Below the pieces are notes generated by a model. The model did no database searches and was not told where the DNA came from. It saw nothing but the letters and a program-made list of their open reading frames with translations. Shown here piece by piece: positions 1-7,689 of a stretch of 10,000 nt of DNA. The stretch spans positions 1 to 10,000 of the forward strand of contig NZ_JAIWOI010000151.1 in assembly GCF_020217005.1 (NCBI RefSeq), given 5' to 3'. Both the position numbers and the translations under genes were made by a program. How positions within the stretch are numbered: position 1 is the first letter of the stretch; each line of letters opens with the position of its first letter. This DNA is from Rheinheimera sp. (GTDB taxonomy: Bacteria; Pseudomonadota; Gammaproteobacteria; Enterobacterales; Alteromonadaceae).

Positions 1-858
1 GGCAAACTCGTCAAACAACTTGCTAGGGTTTTTACCCAGCACGTTGATCAGCGTATTTAAACGGCCACGGTGCGCCATACCGATAATACAGTCTTTTGCG
101 CCCTGCTCGCCTGCACGGTGGATCATGGCTTTGAGCATTGGGATCATAGCGTCACCGCCTTCTAAACCAAAGCGCTTGGCGCCAGGAAATTTAGAGGCCA
201 GGTATTTTTCCAGACCGTCGGCGGCAACTAAGCCTTGCAACAGTTTAGTTTTTTCTTCTTTACCGAGCGCACGTGAAGCCTGTTGGCCTTCTAAACGTTG
301 TTGGATCCAACGTTTTTCGTCCGTCGATACAATATGCATATATTCAGCACCGATAGAACCACAGTAAGTGGCCTCCAGCGCTTTGTATAAGTCGCCTAAC
401 TTCATACTGGTTTCACCACCAGCAAAAGAGCCGACATTAAATTCGGTATCAAAATCAGCCTGAGTCAGGTCGTGATAGGACAACTCCAGATCACGCACAC
501 GCGGCTGCTTCCACAGGTTCAGCGGGTCAAGGTTTGCATGCTGATGACCACGGAAACGGAAGGCATTAATTAATTGCAGAACTTTCACCTGACGCTGATC
601 TGAACCACCCGCATTCACCGTAATAACTTCACGGTGTTTGTTTTTGGCGAGTTCAGCAAATTGCTGGCGAATGTCGCTGTGACGGGATTCGAGTTCTACG
701 CCGTCAATTTTTGGCAGACTGGCAAAAAATTCACGCCATTCATCACTGACGCTGGTCGGTTCAGCTAGGTAGGATTCATAGAGTTCATCGACATAGGCCA
801 TGTTGCCACCGCCTAAATGAGAAGACTCTAACCACGCCTTCATTACACCTTCGTGCAT
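1..858 (-). CDS. sucA: 2-oxoglutarate dehydrogenase E1 component, N-terminal part (partial)
   Basis: E1 is the thiamine-diphosphate enzyme that decarboxylates 2-oxoglutarate and passes the succinyl group to the lipoyl domain of SucB, in the cytoplasmic 2-oxoglutarate dehydrogenase complex. The 286 codons present run from the start at 858 to the window edge without a stop; the E. coli protein is about 930 residues, so roughly two thirds is missing. The N-terminus MHEGVMKAWLESS lines up with E. coli MQNSALKAWLDSS, which supports the ATG at 858 over the in-frame ATG at 843. A ribosome binding site (AAGGGAAAC) lies just upstream. Family landmarks are VLQLINAFRFRGHQHANLDP (93-112), GAEYMHI (170-176), KFPGAKRFGLEGGDAMIPML (223-242) and GMAHRGRLN (260-268). 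It lies downstream of sdhB on the same strand, as in the E. coli sdh-suc cluster, but hairpins in the 236-base gap suggest separate transcriptional control. Confidence 0.96.
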   Translation of the reverse strand, partial: MHEGVMKAWLESSHLGGGNMAYVDELYESYLAEPTSVSDEWREFFASLPKIDGVELESRHSDIRQQFAELAKNKHREVITVNAGGSDQRQVKVLQLINAFRFRGHQHANLDPLNLWKQPRVRDLELSYHDLTQADFDTEFNVGSFAGGETSMKLGDLYKALEATYCGSIGAEYMHIVSTDEKRWIQQRLEGQQASRALGKEEKTKLLQGLVAADGLEKYLASKFPGAKRFGLEGGDAMIPMLKAMIHRAGEQGAKDCIIGMAHRGRLNTLINVLGKNPSKLFDEFA

Positions 859-896
859 TTAGTTTCCCTTATTCGAAGCACCTGGAAAAAATTAGC

Positions 897-922
897 AAAA
901 AGCGCCCCAGTAATGTGGGCGC
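897..922 (-). terminator. Rho-independent-type hairpin between sdhB and sucA
   Basis: On the minus strand, GCGCCC (922-917) and GGGCGC (907-902) form a stem around a 9-base loop, followed at once by five T (901-897) and a further T run at 893-888. A bulged alternative extends the stem inward (CCCA with TGGG). It fits an end for sdhCDAB transcripts. It lies only about 40 bases before the sucA start, so it could instead be a 5' leader hairpin or attenuator of sucA. Confidence 0.6.
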
Positions 923-929
923 GCTTCAT

Positions 930-938
930 TTTATACCA
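930..938 (-). promoter_or_regulatory. Candidate extended -10 promoter for sucA
   Basis: The minus strand reads TGGTATAAAAT, an extended -10 (TGn then TATAAA at 935-930). No good -35 is visible 16-18 bases upstream, which extended -10 promoters can tolerate. The predicted transcript start is near 923-924, so the mRNA would begin with the 922-902 hairpin. It is the best sucA promoter candidate between sdhB and sucA. The call is by motif only. Confidence 0.4.
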
Positions 939-1088
939 ATCAGCGCCTTTTTACCCTTCTTAACTTGAAAACTGTAGCTTTGCTGACAGAGTTTCCCGAA
1001 CCAACCAGATAAATAACCTATCGGATTGAACGCTCGATGACTTGTCGTCAGGCTACAGCACCAATTGTTTTGGGTATGCTCTGACAAA

Positions 1089-1105
1089 GGGCGCTTAAAG
1101 CGCCC
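1089..1105 (-). terminator. Hairpin enclosing the sdhB stop codon
   Basis: GGGCGC (minus 1105-1100) pairs perfectly with GCGCCC (1094-1089) around the loop TTTAA, which contains the sdhB TAA (1097-1095). Only three T follow before GTC, so it is a weak intrinsic terminator. It may act as a 3' stabilising hairpin or a pause site instead. Confidence 0.4.
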
Positions 1106-1814
1106 GGTTTAACAGCATAGATTTGATCTGACCTATGGCTTTGGTCGGGTTCAAACCTTTTGGACATACGTTGACACAGTTCATGATGCCATGGCAGCGG
1201 AACACGCTGAATGCATCATCTAAATCGTTTAAACGCTGTTCAGTGGCAGTATCACGGCTGTCGGCTAAGAAGCGGTAAGCGTGTAATAAACCAGCTGGTC
1301 CGATAAATTTATCCGGATTCCACCAGAACGAAGGACAAGAAGTTGAACAACATGCACATAAAATACATTCGTACAGGCCGTCTAACTTTTCACGTTCTTC
1401 AGGCGACTGCAGGTATTCACCTGCTGGTGGTAATTCGTCATTGATCAGGTAAGGTTTGACCTTTTCATACTGAGTGTAGAACTGAGTCATATCAACAACT
1501 AGGTCACGCACTACAGGTAAACCTGGCAATGGACGGATCACCAGCTTGCCACCTTTGCCTTTGCCTAACGCAGACAAAGGAGTGATACAAGCCAGACCAT
1601 TTTTACCGTTCATGTTCAGACCGTCTGAACCACAGACACCTTCACGGCAGCTGCGACGGAAAGATAAGGTTGGGTCTTGCTCTTTCAATTTCAACAGTGC
1701 GTCTAACACCATCATGTCACGACCTTCCGGGTTATCCAGAATGTAGTCCTGCATACGTGGCGCTGTATCGACGTCAGGGTTGTAACGATAGACAGAGAAT
1801 ACTAACTTCTTCAT
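1095..1814 (-). CDS. sdhB: Succinate dehydrogenase iron-sulfur subunit
   Basis: SdhB carries electrons from the FAD of SdhA to ubiquinone through three iron-sulfur clusters, on the cytoplasmic side of the inner membrane. It has 239 residues (E. coli 238). The [2Fe-2S] site is C56, C61, D64, C76; the Asp in place of one Cys is also found in E. coli and is not a defect. The [4Fe-4S] ligands are C150, C153, C156 and C217, and the [3Fe-4S] ligands are C160, C207 and C213. W165 and H208 match the quinone-site residues W164 and H207 of E. coli. The ATG at 1814 follows GAGGGATGCAGA, giving a clear ribosome binding site 12 bases after the sdhA stop. It is the last gene of sdhCDAB; its stop sits in a hairpin loop. 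Confidence 0.98.
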   Translation of the reverse strand: MKKLVFSVYRYNPDVDTAPRMQDYILDNPEGRDMMVLDALLKLKEQDPTLSFRRSCREGVCGSDGLNMNGKNGLACITPLSALGKGKGGKLVIRPLPGLPVVRDLVVDMTQFYTQYEKVKPYLINDELPPAGEYLQSPEEREKLDGLYECILCACCSTSCPSFWWNPDKFIGPAGLLHAYRFLADSRDTATEQRLNDLDDAFSVFRCHGIMNCVNVCPKGLNPTKAIGQIKSMLLNRAL

Positions 1815-1826
1815 TCTGCATCCCTC

Positions 1827-3599
1827 TTAGTACGTACGTGCTTTAGGCGGGAAAGCATCACGGAACTTAGGTTCCATGTTCACTTTACGCTTAAACATTG
1901 ATTCAGTATCTGGCGTGTAGACGCTGTGGCATAACCAGTTTTCGTCATCACGATCCGGGAAGTCAAAACGAGCGTGGGCGCCACGGCTTTCAGTTCTGTA
2001 GTTGGCAGCAACTGCAGTTGAAAACGCGGTTTCCATCAGGTTATCCAGTTCTAAACATTCAATACGCATGGTATTGAAGTCTGAGCTCTTGTCATCCAGA
2101 CGTGCATACTTCAGACGTTCGCGGATTTCTTTTAACTGAGCTAAACCTTCAGCCATAGCCTCACCTTCACGGAATACCGAGAAGTTCAGTTGCATACATT
2201 GCTGTAAGTCTTTCTTGATTTGAGCCGGATCTTCACCCTGACCTGGTTTGCTGTCTTCCCAGCGCTGAGTACGGGCTAAAGCAGCCTGCAGATCAGAATC
2301 AGAAGCCGCACGGTATTCAGAGGTAGCTGCCAGAGCTTCGCCCAGGTGTAAACCTGTAGCACGACCAAATACCACTAAGTCTAACAGTGAGTTACCACCT
2401 AAACGGTTAGCACCATGTACAGACACACAAGCGATTTCGCCACAGGCAAATAAACCCGGAACTACTGACTCAGAGCCATCCGGTTTTGGATGAATGACCT
2501 GACCATGGACGTTGGTTGGAATACCACCCATCATATAGTGACAGGTTGGGATAACAGGGATTGGTTCTTTTACCGGGTCTACGTGAGCGAAAGTACGGGA
2601 CAGCTCACAAATACCAGGTAAACGGCTTTCTAAAACTTCTTCACCTAAGTGATCCAGTTTCAGTTTGATGTGTGGACCCCATGGACCATCACAACCACGG
2701 CCTTCACGGATTTCAGTCATCATAGAACGAGCTACAACGTCACGACCCGCTAAGTCTTTGGCGTTTGGTGCATAACGCTCCATGAAACGCTCGCCGTCTT
2801 TATTTAATAAGTAACCACCTTCACCACGACAACCTTCAGTCACCAGAACACCGGCGCCTGCAATACCTGTCGGGTGGAATTGCCACATTTCCATATCCTG
2901 CAGTGGTACACCGGCGCGTAAGGCCATACCTACACCGTCACCTGTATTGATGTGAGCGTTGGTGGTTGAGGCGAAGATACGGCCAGCACCACCAGTCGCC
3001 AACACTACAGCGCGGGATTTGAAGTAAACAATTTCACCGGTTTCGATATCAATGGCAGTACAACCCACCACAGCGCCGTCCTGGTTTTTCACCAGGTCCA
3101 GTGCATACCACTCAGAGAAAACCTGAGTTTTGTTTTTTACGTTTTGCTGATACAGCAGGTGCAATAAGGCGTGACCTGTACGGTCGGCCGCTGCTGCTGT
3201 ACGGGCAGCCTGCTCGCCACCGAAGTTTTTAGACTGACCACCAAAAGGACGCTGATAAACACGGCCGTTCTCAAAACGAGAGAAAGGTAAGCCCATATTT
3301 TCCAGTTCAGTAATGGCTTCAGGGCCTGTCTTACACATGTATTCGATCGCGTCCTGGTCACCGATGTAATCGGAACCTTTGACCGTATCAAACATGTGCC
3401 ATTCCCAGTTGTCCGGGTGAGAGTTACCTAACGCTACAGTGATACCACCTTGCGCAGATACAGTGTGAGAACGGGTTGGGAATACTTTGGATAACAAAGC
3501 ACAGGTTAAACCTGATTCGGTAATTTGCAGAGCGGCGCGCATACCGGCACCACCTGCGCCTATTACCACGGCATCAAATTCGCGTACTGGAATATTCAC
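1827..3599 (-). CDS. sdhA: Succinate dehydrogenase flavoprotein subunit
   Basis: SdhA oxidises succinate to fumarate using covalently bound FAD and hands electrons to SdhB. It has 590 residues (E. coli 588) and is nearly collinear with the E. coli protein. The N-terminal dinucleotide-binding loop is [10 protein letters not shown] (11-20). H45 in [10 protein letters not shown] is the FAD-attachment histidine. Active-site segments include [29 protein letters not shown] with the catalytic arginine, and the histidine in [10 protein letters not shown]. The C-terminus AFPPKARTY matches the family end. The start is GTG at 3599, directly after the sdhD stop (TAA then GTG) with no gap; a GGGGTG purine run inside the end of sdhD can serve as the ribosome binding site. 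[10 protein letters not shown] aligns with E. coli MKLPVREFDA, which supports this start. The abutting stop and start point to translational coupling with sdhD. Confidence 0.98.
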   Translation of the reverse strand: MNIPVREFDAVVIGAGGAGMRAALQITESGLTCALLSKVFPTRSHTVSAQGGITVALGNSHPDNWEWHMFDTVKGSDYIGDQDAIEYMCKTGPEAITELENMGLPFSRFENGRVYQRPFGGQSKNFGGEQAARTAAAADRTGHALLHLLYQQNVKNKTQVFSEWYALDLVKNQDGAVVGCTAIDIETGEIVYFKSRAVVLATGGAGRIFASTTNAHINTGDGVGMALRAGVPLQDMEMWQFHPTGIAGAGVLVTEGCRGEGGYLLNKDGERFMERYAPNAKDLAGRDVVARSMMTEIREGRGCDGPWGPHIKLKLDHLGEEVLESRLPGICELSRTFAHVDPVKEPIPVIPTCHYMMGGIPTNVHGQVIHPKPDGSESVVPGLFACGEIACVSVHGANRLGGNSLLDLVVFGRATGLHLGEALAATSEYRAASDSDLQAALARTQRWEDSKPGQGEDPAQIKKDLQQCMQLNFSVFREGEAMAEGLAQLKEIRERLKYARLDDKSSDFNTMRIECLELDNLMETAFSTAVAANYRTESRGAHARFDFPDRDDENWLCHSVYTPDTESMFKRKVNMEPKFRDAFPPKARTY

Positions 3600-3947
3600 T
3601 TAAACACCCCACAGAACAAAGAGACCAACAGCTACATAGCCAAAAGCTAAGGTGTATAACAGGAACTGTAAAACGCCACGCAATGCTGCATTTTTGACGT
3701 AGTCAGTTAATACCTGCCACAACCCAATTTTGGTGTGAACTGCGATACAAACTAAGGCTAATAAAGTGAAAGCTTTCATCAGCAGGCTGGAAAACAGTGC
3801 TTTCCAGACATCGTAGGTTACTTCAGGAGTAACCAGGAAAAATCCCAGAATAAACAGAGTGTACAGCGTCAGAATAACAGCTGTGGCACGTAACGAGACG
3901 TAGTCCTGGACACCGTCACGCTTTAAACTGGCTTGATTCAGAACCAT
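3600..3947 (-). CDS. sdhD: Succinate dehydrogenase membrane anchor subunit SdhD
   Basis: SdhD is one of the two small inner-membrane subunits that anchor SdhAB, help bind heme b and form the ubiquinone site. From the ATG at 3947 it has 115 residues, the E. coli length. A longer reading from 3983 would add 12 residues (MDCISCFSRSLV) that overlap sdhC, have no counterpart in the family and lack the strong site AGGAG found 7-8 bases before 3947, so I reject it. Three hydrophobic helices lie at about 20-40, 54-76 and 88-113. H71 matches the heme ligand and D82/Y83 (in WQVLTDYVK) match the quinone-site pair of E. coli. The start overlaps the end of sdhC by 10 bases, and the stop abuts the sdhA GTG. 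Confidence 0.95.
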   Translation of the reverse strand: MVLNQASLKRDGVQDYVSLRATAVILTLYTLFILGFFLVTPEVTYDVWKALFSSLLMKAFTLLALVCIAVHTKIGLWQVLTDYVKNAALRGVLQFLLYTLAFGYVAVGLFVLWGV

Positions 3948-4315
3948 AACCAAACTCCTGCTAAAACAGCTAATACAATCCACAGTGCGATAGTCACAAC
4001 TGCGCTGGTGTTACCGGACTTCAGTTCTTCCCAGTGGCCCATGTCCATAATCAAGTGACGGATGCCACCAATCATGTGATAGAGCAAAACTGTGATAGTA
4101 CCCCAGGCGATAAACTTGGCGATGAAGGATTGTAATACCAGTTTCACTTGCTCAAAGCCTTCCGGAGAAGACAAAGACACTGCCCAAGCCCAGATCACAA
4201 ACACCAAAGCGAAAAACATGGCGACGCCAGTTACGCGGTGCAGGATCGACGCTAACGCAGGAGCAGGAAAAGATATTGTTGTAAGGTCTAGATTTACAGG
4301 TCTTTGCTTTTTCAC
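3938..4315 (-). CDS. sdhC: Succinate dehydrogenase cytochrome b556 subunit SdhC
   Basis: SdhC is the larger membrane anchor of complex II and holds heme b and part of the quinone pocket with SdhD. It has 125 residues from a GTG at 4315; E. coli SdhC is 129, with four extra residues before the shared KKQRPVNLDL. In-frame codons upstream of the GTG run back to a TGA without an ATG, GTG or TTG, so GTG is the only usual start. The ribosome binding site is weak (AAGAAACT). S23 and R27 (ASILHRVTG) match the quinone-binding S27 and R31 of E. coli, and H80 (LLYHMIGGIRH) matches the heme ligand H84. Three membrane helices are visible at about 28-48, 65-88 and 105-124. It is the first gene of the operon, divergent from gltA. 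Confidence 0.96.
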   Translation of the reverse strand: MKKQRPVNLDLTTISFPAPALASILHRVTGVAMFFALVFVIWAWAVSLSSPEGFEQVKLVLQSFIAKFIAWGTITVLLYHMIGGIRHLIMDMGHWEELKSGNTSAVVTIALWIVLAVLAGVWLWF

Positions 4316-4333
4316 AGTTTCTTGCCCATCGAC

Positions 4334-4347
4334 GCTCTTTATAGAGC
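4334..4347 (-). other. Small hairpin in the sdhC leader
   Basis: GCTCT (4334-4338) and AGAGC (4343-4347) form a 5-bp stem with a 4-base loop, ending 18 bases before the sdhC GTG. It could affect access to the weak sdhC ribosome binding site, but a stem this short can arise by chance. Confidence 0.25.
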
Positions 4348-4470
4348 TTTGTTGTCATTATTTGTTGCTGAATAATCAGTCAACGCCCAATGGATATACA
4401 GGCTACAGCTAAGTGTGGTTCAGCCTATTTTTTTATCTATCAAACGCTGAACAGGTTTAAAACCCGCGAC

Positions 4471-4499
4471 AGTATATAATTCACCAGTTCGGATTACAA
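4471..4499 (-). promoter_or_regulatory. Candidate sdhCDAB promoter
   Basis: The minus strand reads TTGTAA (4499-4494) as the -35 and TATACT (4476-4471) as the -10, with an ideal 17-base spacer. Transcription would start near 4464 and leave a leader of about 150 bases. The -10 overlaps a plus-strand TATAAT (4475-4480) in the shared stretch AGTATATAAT, so polymerase binding on the two strands may compete. In E. coli this intergenic region is controlled by ArcA, CRP and Fur/RyhB. I see no clear consensus site for these here. Confidence 0.45.
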
Positions 4500-4608
4500 T
4501 TTATGTTTGATTTGGTTATCGAATTTCTGCGTAGTGCAGACTACAGCATTCCATTTTGATGGCAATACGACCAGAGTCGAATACTTATTATCCAATCGCG
4601 CATTAAAA

Positions 4609-4639
4609 TTGACTTTTAGGCAGCACTTGACGTTAGAAT
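4609..4639 (+). promoter_or_regulatory. Candidate gltA promoter
   Basis: TTGACT (4609-4614) is a good -35, and TAGAAT (4634-4639) is a 5/6 -10. The 19-base spacer is longer than ideal. The start would be near 4646, about 40 bases before gltA. The TATAAT at 4475-4480 is a better -10 but has no matching -35 and lies 200 bases from the gene; it could be a second, distal promoter. The rest of 4500-4600 holds no signal I can support. Confidence 0.35.
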
Positions 4640-4685
4640 AGGTGCGATGAAGGTTTAACCCAATTAAAACAACAGGAGAAATCCA

Positions 4686-5963
4686 ATGGCAGATAAAAAA
4701 GCTGTCGTGCAGATCGAAGGACAGGCACCATTTGAACTTCCTATCTATTCTGGCACTGCAGGCACTGATGTTATAGATGTTCGTGCTTTAGGTCAGCAAG
4801 GATACTTCACCTTCGATCCGGGCTTTATGGCTACGGGTTCATGCGAATCAAAAATCACCTATATCGATGGTGACAATGGCGTGTTGTTACACCGGGGTTA
4901 TCCAATTGAGCAATTAGCAGAGCACTCAGACTATCTGGAAACCTGTTATCTGCTATTAGAAGGTGAATTACCTGGCAAAGCCAAGTATGAAGAATTTGTG
5001 CATACCATCACGCGCCACACTATGGTGCATGAAAAAATTGCCTCTTTTTTCCAGGGCTTCCGTGTTGATGCTCACCCAATGGCCATGCTGTGTGGTGTGG
5101 TTGGCGCTTTGTCTTCGTTCTACCACTCAGACCTGGACATTAACGACCCGGAGCAGCGTAAACGCAGTGCTCACCGCTTAATTGCCAAGTTACCTACTAT
5201 CTCTGCCATGGCGTATAAATACACTGTAGGTCAGCCTTTTGTGTATCCACGCAATGACTTAACTTATGCAGAAAACTTCCTGCATATGATGTTCTCAGTA
5301 CCAGCTGAAGAATACAAAGTTAGCCCTATCCTGGCCAAAGCCATGGACCGTATTTTCATGCTGCACGCAGACCATGAACAAAACGCTTCAACCTCTACTG
5401 TACGTTTAGCAGGTTCTTCAGGCGCTAACCCTTATGCCTGTATCGCTGCTGGTGTCGCTTCTCTGTGGGGCCCTGCCCACGGTGGTGCTAACGAAGCCTG
5501 TCTGAAAATGTTACAGGAAATTGGCTCTGTTGAGCGTATTCCTGAGTTTGTGGCTCGTGCCAAAGACAAAAACGACAGCTTCCGCTTGATGGGCTTTGGT
5601 CACCGCGTTTACAAAAACTTTGACCCTCGCGCCAAAGTGATGCGTGAAACCTGTCACGAAGTGTTAAAAGAGCTGAATATCAAGGATCCTCTGTTGGATG
5701 TTGCTATGGAGCTGGAGCGTATTGCGCTGTCTGACCCGTACTTCATCGAGAAGAAACTCTATCCAAACGTAGATTTCTACTCAGGCATCATTTTAAAAGC
5801 CATTGGTATTCCAACCAGCATGTTTACTGTGATTTTCGCTATGTCACGTACTGTCGGCTGGATCTCTCACTGGGACGAAATGTTGTCAGACAAAGGTCAC
5901 AAAATTGGCCGTCCGCGTCAGTTGTACACTGGTTACACCAAGCGCGACTACAAAAAAGCCTAA
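4686..5963 (+). CDS. gltA: Citrate synthase (type II, hexameric)
   Basis: It condenses oxaloacetate and acetyl-CoA to citrate and CoA, the entry step of the TCA cycle, in the cytoplasm. It has 425 residues (E. coli 427). The catalytic triad is visible: H265 ([11 protein letters not shown]), H306 ([14 protein letters not shown]) and D363 (VDFYSGI), each one position after the E. coli residues. R110, H111, R164 and K168 match residues of the NADH allosteric site in E. coli, suggesting the NADH-inhibited hexameric type. The reactive Cys206 of the E. coli enzyme is Ala207 here (FSVPAEEY), a minor difference. An AGGAGA ribosome binding site at 4674-4679 is well placed before the ATG. It is divergent from sdhCDAB, as in E. 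coli, and ends in a strong terminator. Confidence 0.98.
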   Translation: MADKKAVVQIEGQAPFELPIYSGTAGTDVIDVRALGQQGYFTFDPGFMATGSCESKITYIDGDNGVLLHRGYPIEQLAEHSDYLETCYLLLEGELPGKAKYEEFVHTITRHTMVHEKIASFFQGFRVDAHPMAMLCGVVGALSSFYHSDLDINDPEQRKRSAHRLIAKLPTISAMAYKYTVGQPFVYPRNDLTYAENFLHMMFSVPAEEYKVSPILAKAMDRIFMLHADHEQNASTSTVRLAGSSGANPYACIAAGVASLWGPAHGGANEACLKMLQEIGSVERIPEFVARAKDKNDSFRLMGFGHRVYKNFDPRAKVMRETCHEVLKELNIKDPLLDVAMELERIALSDPYFIEKKLYPNVDFYSGIILKAIGIPTSMFTVIFAMSRTVGWISHWDEMLSDKGHKIGRPRQLYTGYTKRDYKKA

Positions 5964-5970
5964 CCTGCTA

Positions 5971-6009
5971 ATGAGGCCGGATGTTATGATCCGGCCTCAT
6001 TTGTTTTTG
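5971..6009 (+). terminator. Intrinsic terminator of gltA
   Basis: A perfect 12-bp stem, ATGAGGCCGGAT (5971-5982) with ATCCGGCCTCAT (5989-6000), encloses a 6-base loop and is followed by TTGTTTTT. It begins 8 bases after the gltA stop. It lies directly before the csdA start, leaving no room for a normal promoter after it. Confidence 0.9.
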
Positions 6010-6025
6010 CTTTAGGTTGGCAGCC

Positions 6026-7240
6026 TTGAATTTCGATTTATCCGCTTTACGTCAACAATTCCCTTTTTTCAGCGCTCATCCGGATTGGATTTACCTGGAT
6101 AACGCCGCCACTTTGCACAAACCCCAGGCTGTGCTTGACGCTATGCATCAGTTTTACCGCAACCAAAACAGCAATGTGCACCGCTCTGCCCACGGTTTAA
6201 GCCAACAAGCTACAGCAGCTTTTGAAGCAGCCAGAAACACAGTAGCGCAGTTTTTAAATGCCCGTTATGCGCATGAAATCATCTGGACCAGCGGCACTAC
6301 GGCAGGTTTTAATCAGCTGGTGTTTGGCCTGATGGGACCTGTATTACAAGCTGGTGATCGGGTATTAATTTCATCTATGGAACATCACGCCAATATAGTG
6401 CCCTGGCATATCCATGCCCAACCTTTTGGTGTGCAGTTGGATGTGGTGCCTTTAACAGCTGAGCACAGGTTTGATCTCGCTGCCTTTACCGAATTATTAA
6501 AGCTCAAGCCCAAAGTGGTCAGTATCAGCCACGTCTCTAATGCGCTGGGCCATATTCAGCCAATTAACGACATAGTACGGCTGGCTAAAGCTGCAGGAGC
6601 TCTAGTGGTGCTGGACGGTGCACAAGGCATTGTCTGGGAGAAAGTGGACGTACAACAGCTGGATGTGGATTTTTATCTGTTCTCAGGTCATAAGCTCTAT
6701 GGCCCAACCGGCATTGGCGTTTTGTATGGCAAAACACAGTATTTAGAGCTGCTGCGCCCGCTGTTGGGCGGTGGCGAAATGATTAAAACCGTCAGCTTTT
6801 CTGCCAGTAGCTGGAACGATTTACCCTACAGATTAGAGGCCGGCACCCCAAATATGGCCGGTGCTATTGGCCTTGCCGCCGCCATTTTGTGGTTGCAACA
6901 GCAGGATTTGACCGCGTTTCAGCACCATAAAACAGCCCTGTTGCATCGCTTTTATACGGGGTGTCAGCAGATATCGGCGTTAGAACTGCTATCTGGTCCG
7001 ACAACTAACGCAGGAATTGTGGCACTCAACCTGAAAAATGAGCACCCTGCCGATCTCGCAGCCTTGTTAGACCAGCAAAAGATCGCAGTTCGGGCCGGAA
7101 CTCACTGTGCCATGCCGTTATTTCAAGCACTCAACGTCAAGGGTTCTGTACGATTCTCTTTCGCCAGTTACAACAGTTTCGACGAAATTGACCGAACTTT
7201 AACCGCTTTAGCTACAGCAGTGGAGTTACTTGCCGAATGA
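6026..7240 (+). CDS. csdA: Cysteine desulfurase, CsdA type
   Basis: This PLP enzyme removes sulfur from cysteine (forming alanine) as an enzyme-bound persulfide and passes it to CsdE. It has 404 residues from the TTG at 6026 (E. coli CsdA 401). It is a group II (SufS/CsdA) desulfurase: H120 and H121 in SMEHHAN stack near PLP, D197 and Q200 in VVLDGAQG contact the cofactor, K223 in SGHKLYGPTG forms the Schiff base, and C361 in RAGTHCAMPL carries the persulfide. No ATG lies near the 5' end. An in-frame TTG at 6017 would add three residues, but the AGG at 6014-6016 directly touches it, while it is 9 bases from the TTG at 6026. MNFDLSALRQQFP also aligns with E. coli MNVFNPAQFRAQFP. The stop overlaps the csdE start (ATGA). 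The csdE partner favours CsdA over SufS. Confidence 0.93.
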   Translation: MNFDLSALRQQFPFFSAHPDWIYLDNAATLHKPQAVLDAMHQFYRNQNSNVHRSAHGLSQQATAAFEAARNTVAQFLNARYAHEIIWTSGTTAGFNQLVFGLMGPVLQAGDRVLISSMEHHANIVPWHIHAQPFGVQLDVVPLTAEHRFDLAAFTELLKLKPKVVSISHVSNALGHIQPINDIVRLAKAAGALVVLDGAQGIVWEKVDVQQLDVDFYLFSGHKLYGPTGIGVLYGKTQYLELLRPLLGGGEMIKTVSFSASSWNDLPYRLEAGTPNMAGAIGLAAAILWLQQQDLTAFQHHKTALLHRFYTGCQQISALELLSGPTTNAGIVALNLKNEHPADLAALLDQQKIAVRAGTHCAMPLFQALNVKGSVRFSFASYNSFDEIDRTLTALATAVELLAE

Positions 7241-7689
7241 TCCGACCAGATATCTTTACAGAAACCGCCTCAGCTTTAAAAAATATTTACGCCAATCATC
7301 TGCCGCAGCTACAGCAACTGAAAGACTGGCAAAGTAAGTACCGCATTTTAATGACATTGGGTAAAGCATTGCCTGCTTTTGACAGCGAATGGCACAGAGA
7401 TGAGTTTCTGGTGCAGGGCTGTGAAAGCAAAGCCTGGCTGCTGCATTACCAGGATCCAGTGACAAATCAGCACTTTTGGGCTTTTGATAGCGACGCTCGT
7501 ATTGTTAAAGGGCTGATTATTCTTCTGTTAGTGCAGTTGAATGGCCTGACAACGGAAGAATTGGCACATGCAAAACCGGAGTTATTGCTGAACGAATTGC
7601 AGTTACAACAAAATATCAGCCAGTCCCGCAGTAATGGTTTGCTGGCTGTATTAAACAAAATCAAAAATGGGGTCAGATCACATTGTTAA
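7237..7689 (+). CDS. csdE: Sulfur acceptor protein, SufE family (CsdE)
   Basis: CsdE takes the persulfide sulfur from CsdA and stimulates its activity. It has 150 residues (E. coli CsdE 147). C62 in VQGCESKAWL is the acceptor cysteine, matching the GCENRVWL context of E. coli. The downstream RIVKGLIILLL segment and the SQSRSNGL helix match the SufE fold in order. The start overlaps the csdA stop by 4 bases, with GGAG 11 bases upstream, so translation is probably coupled. The 3' end is odd: the last six residues (GVRSHC) and the TAA lie inside a long palindrome shared with the tcdA 3' side, and they have no counterpart in E. coli CsdE. The extra terminal cysteine (C150) is therefore probably a by-product of the repeat. 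Confidence 0.92.
   Translation: MIRPDIFTETASALKNIYANHLPQLQQLKDWQSKYRILMTLGKALPAFDSEWHRDEFLVQGCESKAWLLHYQDPVTNQHFWAFDSDARIVKGLIILLLVQLNGLTTEELAHAKPELLLNELQLQQNISQSRSNGLLAVLNKIKNGVRSHC

Noticed and set aside
20..367. Plus-strand open frame of 115 codons at the left edge
   Set aside because: It is antisense to conserved sucA codons (GAEYMHI, GAKRFGLEGGDA) and its translation has no family features.
859..1094. Possible small gene or RNA gene between sdhB and sucA
   Set aside because: I see no supported open frame with a ribosome binding site and no tRNA-like fold, only the hairpins and promoter candidate already listed.
3948..3983. Longer N-terminus for SdhD
   Set aside because: The extra 12 residues lie inside sdhC; the start at 3947 has AGGAG and gives exactly the E. 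coli length and residue numbering (H71, D82, Y83).
4152..4358. Minus-strand 68-codon frame starting with ATG upstream of sdhC, a possible leader peptide
   Set aside because: It overlaps most of sdhC in another frame, has no ribosome binding site I can support, and its residues look like an out-of-frame reading of sdhC.
1049..4409. Repeated 11-mer CAGGCTACAGC at 1049-1059 and 4399-4409, flanking the sdh operon
   Set aside because: Several shared 11-mers are expected by chance in 10 kb, and there is no longer match or inverted arrangement indicating a transposon or attachment site.
4531..4544. Small inverted repeat GTAGT-GCAG-ACTAC in the gltA-sdhC gap
   Set aside because: A 5-base arm with a short loop is expected by chance in 10 kb, and it has no fixed position relative to the candidate promoters.
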